A stretch of 5,551 nt of DNA from positions 1 through 5,551 of the forward strand of contig JAITGZ010000030.1 of NCBI GenBank assembly GCA_031280335.1, written 5' to 3'. The position numbers and the translations under genes were made by a program. This document shows positions 1-5,514 of this stretch, in pieces; within the stretch, counting starts at the first letter, position 1, and every line of letters starts with the position of its first letter. A model generated the notes under the pieces. The model was not told the origin of the DNA, ran no database searches, and saw nothing but the letters and a program-made list of their open reading frames with translations. This stretch comes from Deltaproteobacteria bacterium. GTDB lineage: Bacteria; Desulfobacterota; Desulfovibrionia; Desulfovibrionales; Desulfovibrionaceae.

Positions 1-845
1 CTCGGCCCATGCTGCGTTATTGACAGCCGTTCCAGCACAGCGGCAATGAGTTTTTCCATGCGCTCCGCCGCTTGTCCGGCCACGCGGATGATCTCTTCCA
101 GCGAGGTCTCGGCCATGCAATCCGGCATATTTTTGTTGGAAAGGGCGCACAGACCCAGAACGCGCAGGCCAAGATGCCGGGCCGCAATAACCTCCAGCAC
201 GGTGGACATGCCCACGGCATCAGCGCCCCAGGCGCGGAACATGCGTGTTTCGGCCCGGCTTTCCATCTGCGGCCCGCTCAGACCCAAAAAAACCCCCCGC
301 TGTGGGACGAACCCCAGGCGCAAAGACTGCTCCACCGCCAGGGCGAGCAGGGCCGGGTCATATATTTCGCTCATATCCACAAAACGGCTGCGTCCGGGCG
401 TGTCCGCCAGGCCGGTCAGGGGGCTGCGTCCGGTAAAGTTGATCTGATCCGTGATCAGCATGATTTCGCCGGCGGAAAAGAGCGGATTCAAAGCTCCGGC
501 GGCATTGGTAACAATGAGCGCTTCCGCCCCCAGTTCGGCCATGATGCGCACCCCCATGACCACCTCTTCCGGGGCGCAGCCCTCATATAAATGGCAGCGG
601 CCTTCCTGCATAATCACCGGTGTCGCGCCCAGGTGCCCCACGCTGAAACGTCCGCTGTGCGAAGGTACGGTGGAAAGCGGGTAATCCGGCAGGGAGGCAT
701 AGGGCACGCTTGCCTCCGTACGCAGGCCGCCGGCCATGCCCCCCAGACCGGTGCCCAGGGCCAGACCGACCCTGGGACGGAACCCCGTTGGCAGAAAATT
801 GCGGATCAAAGCGGCGCAGCTCTGGACTTTTTTATTATTTGACAT
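1..845 (-). CDS. punA: Purine nucleoside phosphorylase, trimeric (PNP/MTAP) family, 3' end cut by window edge
   Basis: Phosphorolysis of purine (deoxy)nucleosides to free base and (deoxy)ribose-1-phosphate, a cytosolic purine salvage step. The frame opens with ATG at 845-843 and stays open for 281 codons to the left edge without a stop; family members run about 270-290 residues, so little is missing. Visible family features: GTGLGG at residues 31-36 (usually GSGLG), SHSGR at 62-66 with the phosphate-binding His63, GRCHLYEG at 82-89 (Arg83, His85, Tyr87, Glu88), TNAAGALN at 113-120, Glu195 in GPQMES, GADAVGMSTV at 207-216, and SNKN at 236-239 with Asn237, which matches the Asn that selects 6-oxopurines in human PNP. 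Oddity: the position of human His257, which contacts the ribose 5'-OH, aligns with Leu249. A weak ribosome site (AGGT, 854-851) lies 5 bases before the ATG. The gene is transcribed away from the carboxylase operon. Methylthioadenosine phosphorylase is less likely because Asn, not Asp, occupies the base-recognition position. Confidence 0.93.
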   Translation of the reverse strand, partial: MSNNKKVQSCAALIRNFLPTGFRPRVGLALGTGLGGMAGGLRTEASVPYASLPDYPLSTVPSHSGRFSVGHLGATPVIMQEGRCHLYEGCAPEEVVMGVRIMAELGAEALIVTNAAGALNPLFSAGEIMLITDQINFTGRSPLTGLADTPGRSRFVDMSEIYDPALLALAVEQSLRLGFVPQRGVFLGLSGPQMESRAETRMFRAWGADAVGMSTVLEVIAARHLGLRVLGLCALSNKNMPDCMAETSLEEIIRVAGQAAERMEKLIAAVLERLSITQHGP

Positions 846-869
846 AAATTACCTGAACTTGTTGGGATG

Positions 870-898
870 AATATGACGAATTTTTAGGGCAATTTCAA
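870..898 (-). promoter_or_regulatory. Candidate sigma70-type promoter for the purine nucleoside phosphorylase gene
   Basis: Read on the minus strand, TTGAAA (898-893, 5 of 6 matches to TTGACA) and CATATT (875-870, 4 of 6 to TATAAT) are separated by exactly 17 bases. Transcription would begin near 863, giving a short leader of about 18 bases before the ATG. The -35 box overlaps the left arm of an inverted repeat (TTCAAA 894-899, TTTGAA 915-920), a possible operator position. This is a consensus match only. Confidence 0.45.
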
Positions 899-1029
899 AG
901 CTAAAGTGATGGGGTTTGAATTTTTGGCGCCATGGCCTCCGGTTTTTCCGGGGTTTAAGGATACGCTGATTTATTCTCTTGGGGGGGCCCCGCGATAACG
1001 GGTGCCGGGGCGGTGCCTTGGGCAAGTTG

Positions 1030-1058
1030 TTGCGTAATTCCGGCCAATATTGTATATT
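1030..1058 (+). promoter_or_regulatory. Candidate sigma70-type promoter for the carboxylase operon
   Basis: TTGCGT (1030-1035) and TATATT (1053-1058, 5 of 6 to TATAAT) are spaced by 17 bases. Transcription would start near 1065, immediately before the ribosome site at 1067-1074, so the leader would be very short. An overlapping alternative -35 hexamer, TTGTTG, sits at 1027-1032 with 20-base spacing and is less good. Consensus match only. Confidence 0.45.
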
Positions 1059-1066
1059 GACAGATT

Positions 1067-1074
1067 AAAGAGGG
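1067..1074 (+). promoter_or_regulatory. Ribosome binding site that fixes the TTG start of the biotin carboxylase gene
   Basis: AAAGAGGG ends 7 bases before the TTG at 1082. An in-frame stop (TGA, 1058-1060) bounds the frame upstream, no in-frame ATG or GTG lies between that stop and 1082, and the conserved ANRGEIA motif begins only 10 residues into the protein. TTG is therefore the only good start. Confidence 0.8.
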
Positions 1075-1081
1075 TTTAACT

Positions 1082-2497
1082 TTGGACATAAAAGATTACA
1101 AGGTCCTTATCGCCAACCGGGGCGAGATTGCCATTCGCATTATGCAGGCCTGCCGCAAGCTGGGCCTGGATTTTGTATGTGTCTATACCCTGGAGGATGC
1201 CTTTTCCGGCCATGTGCGTCTGGCCCGTGAACTGGGCGGCGAAAAGAGCCTGTACCGCATTTCTTCTTACCATGACGCCAATGAGCTTATGGCGGTGGCG
1301 GACGAATCCGGGGCCACGGCCATTCATCCGGGCTACGGTTTTTTTTCTGAGGACTACCGTTTCGCCCGCCGGGTGATCCAGCGCGAGCGGGGTATGGTCT
1401 TCATCGGCCCGTCCTGGAGGGTCATCCGCGAACTGGGCGACAAGATCAACACCAAGCGTCTGGCGCGCAGCCTGGGCGTGCCCACGGTTCCGGGATCGGA
1501 TCGTCCCATTTACGATGAGATGGAGGCGGAGGAACTGGCGGGCAAGCTTTTTGCCTTTCAGACCGAAAATCAAATCAGCTCTCCCCTGGTACTGGTCAAG
1601 GCTTCGGCCGGGGGGGGCGGTATGGGTATTGAAGAGGTGCATGACCTGGATCTCTTCCGTTCGATCTATCGCCGGGTGCGTAATTACGCCGCCAGGCAGT
1701 TCAAGGATGAGGGAGTGCTGATTGAGCAGCGCATCCGCGACTTCAACCATCTTGAGGTACAGATTCTGGCGGATCGCAACTGCAAGAGCGTGGTGCATTT
1801 CGGCACGCGCAACTGCTCCATTCAGAGCGTGGGGCTGCAAAAACGTCTGGAGGTGGCCCCCGGCTTCGACCCCGCGCGCGCCTACCGTTTTGACGCGGCC
1901 AAGGTGTTGGAGGACATCACCAACCACTCCCTGGCCATGGCCCGGCATGTGCGCTACGACAATGCGGGCACCTGGGAGTGGATTGTTACCCGCGAGGGTA
2001 ACCCTTACCTTATGGAAGTAAATACGCGCATCCAGGTGGAAAACGGCGTATCTGCGGCCATTGCCCGCGTCAGGGGCAAGGAGGGGACGGATATAATCGC
2101 CGAGCAGATCCGCATCGGCCTGGGTGAACCCCTGGGTTACGCCCAGGAGGATATCAGTTTTGAGGGCATGGGTATTGAGTACCGCATCATCGCCGAAGAT
2201 CCGGACAATCGCTTCACCCCCTGGGTGGGGCGCATAGATCGCTTCAGTTGGAAGGACGAGCCCTGGCTCAAACTGCATACCCATGTGCCGCAGGCTATGT
2301 CCTACGACATACCCACGGAGTTTGATCCCAATTTGGCGTTGGGTATTGTCTGGGGTAAGGATATGGACGAGGTCAAAGAACGCGGGCTGGAATTTTTGCG
2401 AGGGATCTCGCTGGAGGGGTCTGGTTCTGGCGGGGTGCCCATGAAAACCAATTTGGATTTTCTGCAAAAGAAGACGGCGGACATTTTAAAATTTTGA
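1082..2497 (+). CDS. accC: Biotin carboxylase subunit of an acetyl/acyl-CoA carboxylase, divergent
   Basis: ATP-dependent carboxylation of biotin on a carrier protein using bicarbonate, the first half-reaction of biotin-dependent carboxylases; cytosolic. The 471 residues (E. coli AccC has 449) show the full ATP-grasp biotin carboxylase layout: ANRGEIA at 11-17, IHPGYGFFSE at 81-90, GDK with Lys121, VKAS with Lys173, the glycine loop at 177-180, and a C-terminal domain ending in the KTN motif at 455-457. By alignment to E. coli AccC, metal ligands Glu276, Glu288 and Asn290 correspond to Glu299, Glu312 and Asn314. Catalytic or biotin-site residues Lys238, Arg292, Glu296 and Arg338 correspond to Lys254, Arg316, Glu320 and Arg368. 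Odd: E. coli Lys202 is Gln216, and the RRHQK signature is SVGLQK with a one-residue insertion, so His236 is lost. The glycine loop reads GGGGMGIE instead of GGGGRGMR, EHP after the catalytic Glu region is ENG, and about five residues are inserted near 331-335. First gene of the operon; the next gene follows after 15 bases. An active but divergent enzyme is most likely. Pyruvate carboxylase is disfavoured by the crotonase-type partner downstream. Confidence 0.9.
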   Translation: MDIKDYKVLIANRGEIAIRIMQACRKLGLDFVCVYTLEDAFSGHVRLARELGGEKSLYRISSYHDANELMAVADESGATAIHPGYGFFSEDYRFARRVIQRERGMVFIGPSWRVIRELGDKINTKRLARSLGVPTVPGSDRPIYDEMEAEELAGKLFAFQTENQISSPLVLVKASAGGGGMGIEEVHDLDLFRSIYRRVRNYAARQFKDEGVLIEQRIRDFNHLEVQILADRNCKSVVHFGTRNCSIQSVGLQKRLEVAPGFDPARAYRFDAAKVLEDITNHSLAMARHVRYDNAGTWEWIVTREGNPYLMEVNTRIQVENGVSAAIARVRGKEGTDIIAEQIRIGLGEPLGYAQEDISFEGMGIEYRIIAEDPDNRFTPWVGRIDRFSWKDEPWLKLHTHVPQAMSYDIPTEFDPNLALGIVWGKDMDEVKERGLEFLRGISLEGSGSGGVPMKTNLDFLQKKTADILKF

Positions 2498-2512
2498 TTG
2501 GCGGGCGGGACG

Positions 2513-4798
2513 ATGGATACGGACAAGAAGCTCCAGCAGATTATGGAGCAGCACAACTATATGCGGGACATTCTTGCAGGCAAGAACAACGAGAATCTGC
2601 GCCTGCTTTCTTCCAGGGTGGAAGAACTGCAGAGCCGGCTGCCGGCCTTGAACCCGGAAGAGCGCCGGGCGGCGGTGGACGCCCTGGCCGACCTGTTCAG
2701 TTTTGTGGAGAAAAAACTGGAAGCCGAGCTCACTCCCATGGACAAGGCGCACATTGTGCGTCACCCGCAGCGGGTCTGCCTGCGCGACATTCTGGAAAAC
2801 GTCTATGACAATTACACTGAAATAGGCAGCATGGGCGAACACTCCATTGACCCGGCCATTCTCATCGCCAGGGCTTATATCACCCGACGCCAGGGCAGGA
2901 GGATTCTGAACCAGTCGGTGATGGTCATAGGCCACGAAAAGGGGCATGGTGAAGAAATACGCAATGGCGGCTCGGTCAAACCCTGGGGCAATGCCAAGGC
3001 CTTGCACTATATGAAGGTGGCGGAGACGGAAAATATCCCCATCCACACCTATGTTTTTACCCCCGGCTCTTTCCCCACGGAAGATACGCCGGGGGCGGCG
3101 CAGCAGATCGCCAAGAATCTTTACGAAATGAGCAATTTGCGCGTACCGGTGCTGGCGATCATTTCCGAAGGGGGCAGCGGCGGGGCCGAGGCCGTGGCTC
3201 TGGCTGACAAGCGCCTGATGTTTTCGCACGGTTATTATTCGGTCATTTCACCTGAAGGGGCTGCGGCCATTGAGGGGAACCTTAAAGAGGTCAAGGGCCG
3301 GGCTTCGGCTGAATTGATCGAGGATTGCGCCTTAAATCTGCGCATCACGGCTGAAGATAACTTGCGCATGGGTTATGTTGACGAGATCATTCAGGAACCG
3401 CCCCTGGGCGCGCGCGGCCATAATTTTGACTTTTTCCGCCTGCTGCGCCAGGAGGTGCTGCGCGCCACCGATGAAATCGTGTTGAGCGTGCGCGGGATCG
3501 AGCCGATACGTTACATGGCCTTGCGTTCCCGCCGCAAAAAAGCGCACGCTGAAGGCGGCATGAATATGGAAACCGTATGCATGCGCTGGAATCTTTCTTC
3601 TTCCGCCCAGGAGCGCCTGGTGGACCGCCGGCACAGAAAGTTCCGCGCCCTTTCCCTTAAGGCGCATAAAGATACGCGGGGAAGGGCGGAGCTGTTTAAA
3701 AGCTATGTGAACAGCTTTATCTGGGAATTTGTCTCTTATGTAAAATACGATCTGCTGCGCCGCCGCCAGCAGGGTCTTTCGGACTTTATCGGCGAACTGC
3801 AGTCGGAAACCTCTTTTTTCGTCAAAAAGCAGACTGCCCCGGCGCTGCGCTTTTTATCCCGTCTGCTGCCCTTTATACGCCGCCGCCAGAAAGACAGCAA
3901 CGCTGCGGAACATCTGACCACCCTTTCCCTGTGGGATGACGCCCAGGAGCAGCGCGGCGGCAAATGGGCTTACATCAGCCCCAGGGCCAAGGATGATCGC
4001 ACCGTAACCTGTCCCAATGCCGCCACCCACGGCTGCCTGGACATGTGGTCGCCGGATTTGTTTGGGGAATTCGCCGGGGTTTGTTCCAACTGCGGACATC
4101 ATTTTCCCATGGAATACCAGTGGTACCTGTATAATGTCTTTGATCGCGGGTCCATTCACGAGTTCAACGCCGGTATTGAGGCCGTAAACCCCCTGGCCTA
4201 TCCCGGCTTTGATCTGAAATTGGACAAGGCCAAGGCGGGAACCGGCCAGAAAAGCTCCTGTCTGACCTTTGAGGCTTCGATCAACGGCATAAAGCTGGTT
4301 ACGGCCATGCTCATCGCCCCTTTCCGGGGCGGTTCCGTGGGCGCGACCGAAGGCGAAAAATTCATTCTGGCCGCCGAGCGGGCCAGCAAAAAACGCTACC
4401 CCCTTTTGGCCTATGTACACGGCACAGCGGGCATACGCATCCAGGAGGGCACCAACGGGCTGATTCAGATGCCGCGCTGCACCATGGCCGTGCGCCGCTA
4501 TGTGGATGCGGGCGGCCTGTACCTGGTGGTGTACGACACCAACTCCTACGCCGGGCCGGTGGCCAGCTTCTTGGGCTGTTCGCCCTATCAGTTCGGCATC
4601 CGTTCATCCAATATAGGCTTTGCCGGTTATGGTGTGATTAAAGAAACCACAGGTGAAGCCCCCCCGCCCCATTACCATAATGTCTTCAAGGCCATAGCCA
4701 GAGGGCACATCCACGGCATCTGGGACAGACGCGAAACCCGCTTCAACCTTTACCAGGCCATGCTGACCATGGGCGGGCGCAATCTGTATTATAAATGA
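2513..4798 (+). CDS. accAD: Single-chain acetyl/acyl-CoA carboxylase carboxyltransferase, alpha (AccA-like) half followed by beta (AccD-like) half
   Basis: Transfers the carboxyl group from carboxybiotin to an acyl-CoA, giving malonyl-CoA if the substrate is acetyl-CoA. Layout of the 761 residues: an N-terminal helical segment (about 1-72); an AccA-like crotonase fold (about 73-330) with RHPQR at 83-87, VIGHEKG at 138-144, FTPGSFP at 182-188, SEGGSGGA at 218-225 and SVISPEG at 243-249; an Arg/Lys-rich linker (about 331-490); a zinc-ribbon candidate with Cys500, Cys508, Cys524 and Cys527; and an AccD-like crotonase fold (about 535-750) with GGSVGATEGEKF at 606-617, GTAGIRIQEG at 637-646 and IGFAGYGVI at 701-709. 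E. coli uses two separate proteins, and the fused enzymes I know place the beta-like half first, so this order is reversed. The family's SGGAR segment is altered to HGTAGIR. I chose the ATG at 2513: the in-frame TTG at 2498, directly after the preceding stop, has no ribosome site, whereas GGCGGG precedes the ATG. Translational coupling to the upstream gene is likely. Substrate choice (acetyl-, propionyl- or another CoA) cannot be read from the sequence. Confidence 0.9.
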   Translation: MDTDKKLQQIMEQHNYMRDILAGKNNENLRLLSSRVEELQSRLPALNPEERRAAVDALADLFSFVEKKLEAELTPMDKAHIVRHPQRVCLRDILENVYDNYTEIGSMGEHSIDPAILIARAYITRRQGRRILNQSVMVIGHEKGHGEEIRNGGSVKPWGNAKALHYMKVAETENIPIHTYVFTPGSFPTEDTPGAAQQIAKNLYEMSNLRVPVLAIISEGGSGGAEAVALADKRLMFSHGYYSVISPEGAAAIEGNLKEVKGRASAELIEDCALNLRITAEDNLRMGYVDEIIQEPPLGARGHNFDFFRLLRQEVLRATDEIVLSVRGIEPIRYMALRSRRKKAHAEGGMNMETVCMRWNLSSSAQERLVDRRHRKFRALSLKAHKDTRGRAELFKSYVNSFIWEFVSYVKYDLLRRRQQGLSDFIGELQSETSFFVKKQTAPALRFLSRLLPFIRRRQKDSNAAEHLTTLSLWDDAQEQRGGKWAYISPRAKDDRTVTCPNAATHGCLDMWSPDLFGEFAGVCSNCGHHFPMEYQWYLYNVFDRGSIHEFNAGIEAVNPLAYPGFDLKLDKAKAGTGQKSSCLTFEASINGIKLVTAMLIAPFRGGSVGATEGEKFILAAERASKKRYPLLAYVHGTAGIRIQEGTNGLIQMPRCTMAVRRYVDAGGLYLVVYDTNSYAGPVASFLGCSPYQFGIRSSNIGFAGYGVIKETTGEAPPPHYHNVFKAIARGHIHGIWDRRETRFNLYQAMLTMGGRNLYYK

Positions 4799-4811
4799 CG
4801 AGGCAAGGCAC

Positions 4812-5462
4812 ATGCTGGATATAAGCGCATTACTGGATGAAATAAAGGCAGCCCCCTATGTGGAATCCTCCATTGTCGCCCCGCATTGCGGGGTGGTCTG
4901 TTTCAGCGAGGGTATCGCCCCGGGTGCCAGGGTAAGCGGTCCAAGCGGGCAGTGGAAAGAAACCCCAGGCACCCTGCTGGTTAACCTGGAGCGGGAGCGC
5001 AACCCCAAGGCCATTCGCGCCCTGGAGAAAGGAGAGGTGATCCATTGTAACATGGAGGTCGCCGGCGCTTTTGTGGAGGCGGGTACGGAACTGGCGCGGG
5101 TGCGGCATATGCTTTCCAAGGAAGAGGTGCTGCGCGTCATCCTCAAAAAAGCCCTTTTTCTCTTTCATGCCCCGGAAAAGGCCAAGTATTATTTCATCCC
5201 CCAGGTGGATATCAAGGTGAAGAATACCGGCCCCAAAAGCGTCAGCGTACATGACGGTATGGAGATGTTCATCATCTCGCGCATGAAACGCGAAACCCGC
5301 CTGTGTTACAACGGGCCGGACGGGGTCATCTACGCCGTTTATTTCAGCTTCAACGGCAATGTGGAGGCGGGCGCGCCCCTGATCGGCGTCTGCCCGCCCG
5401 ATCTGGTGGAGCAGATTGAGGCGGTGAGCCTGCGTGTGCATACGGAGTGGAAGGAAGAATAA
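4812..5462 (+). CDS. Biotin/lipoyl-attachment-like protein with two biotinyl-type domains, candidate carrier subunit of the carboxylase
   Basis: The position immediately after biotin carboxylase and carboxyltransferase genes (13-base gap, GAGG at 4800-4803, 8 bases before the ATG) suggests the biotin carboxyl carrier role. The 216 residues look like two barrel-sandwich (biotinyl/lipoyl) halves, roughly 17-99 and 128-195, joined by a helical, Lys-rich segment (about 101-126). Each half ends in the family's second-strand pattern: VEAGTELARV at 88-97 and VEAGAPLIGV at 184-193. The biotinyl acceptor hairpin, normally EAMKM, aligns with ERERN (60-64) in the first half, putting Arg63 where Lys is expected, and with SRMKR (156-160) in the second, leaving Lys159 as the only plausible acceptor. 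Ordinary AccB proteins are about 150-170 residues with one such domain and an Ala/Pro-rich linker, which is absent here. The alignment of the second half before residue 150 is weak. The protein could be an unusual carrier, or a structural subunit working with a carrier encoded elsewhere. Confidence 0.72.
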   Translation: MLDISALLDEIKAAPYVESSIVAPHCGVVCFSEGIAPGARVSGPSGQWKETPGTLLVNLERERNPKAIRALEKGEVIHCNMEVAGAFVEAGTELARVRHMLSKEEVLRVILKKALFLFHAPEKAKYYFIPQVDIKVKNTGPKSVSVHDGMEMFIISRMKRETRLCYNGPDGVIYAVYFSFNGNVEAGAPLIGVCPPDLVEQIEAVSLRVHTEWKEE

Positions 5463-5514
5463 AACCCGCCAGACCCCGGCAGACATGCCCATTTCATAGC
5501 CACAATACGGAGCG

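Larger units (their letters stand above)
846..1081. other. Divergent intergenic region between the phosphorylase gene and the carboxylase operon
   Basis: These 236 bases contain no credible gene. They hold a promoter candidate for each direction, an inverted repeat TTCAAA(15 bases)TTTGAA at 894-920, an 8-base palindrome GCCATGGC at 929-936, a small hairpin with a T5 loop at 937-953 (6 pairs including one G-T), and a G7C4 tract at 981-991. The base composition alternates between AT-rich blocks near both genes and a GC-rich centre. No tract of T residues follows the hairpins, so I see no intrinsic terminator, which fits a divergent arrangement. I recognise no riboswitch or known operator. Confidence 0.6.

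Noticed and set aside
72..590. 172-codon open frame on the plus strand within the phosphorylase region
   Set aside because: The minus-strand phosphorylase frame shows all family motifs across the same bases; the plus-strand translation has no recognisable pattern.
937..953. Hairpin with a T5 loop as a terminator
   Set aside because: The stem is only six pairs with one G-T, no T tract follows in either direction, and it lies upstream of both divergent genes where termination makes no sense.
1019..1033. Sigma54-like element with GG and GC ten bases apart (TGGGCAAG...TTGC) before the carboxylase operon
   Set aside because: The -12 half fits, but the -24 half departs from TGGCACG at four positions and I see no clear enhancer-binding site; the overlapping sigma70-type pair fits better.
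1076..2467. 463-codon open frame on the minus strand covering almost the whole biotin carboxylase gene
   Set aside because: It mirrors the codon bias of the real gene, has no recognisable motifs and no ribosome site of note, and would overlap a gene with strong family motifs along its full length.
1082..2497. Pyruvate carboxylase or other keto-acid carboxylase subunit instead of an acyl-CoA carboxylase subunit
   Set aside because: The adjacent carboxyltransferase is of the crotonase fold used with acyl-CoA substrates; no TIM-barrel carboxyltransferase is present in the window.
2498..2512. TTG at 2498 as the carboxyltransferase start, abutting the previous stop codon
   Set aside because: The bases before it (AT-rich end of the biotin carboxylase gene) contain no ribosome site; the ATG at 2513 is preceded by GGCGGG and loses only five residues.
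2486..3229. 247-codon open frame on the minus strand opposite the carboxyltransferase alpha half
   Set aside because: The plus-strand frame carries the AccA motifs throughout; the minus-strand translation shows no family pattern.
3854..4420. 188-codon open frame on the minus strand opposite the linker and beta half of the carboxyltransferase
   Set aside because: Shadow of the plus-strand gene, with no motifs or start signals supporting it.
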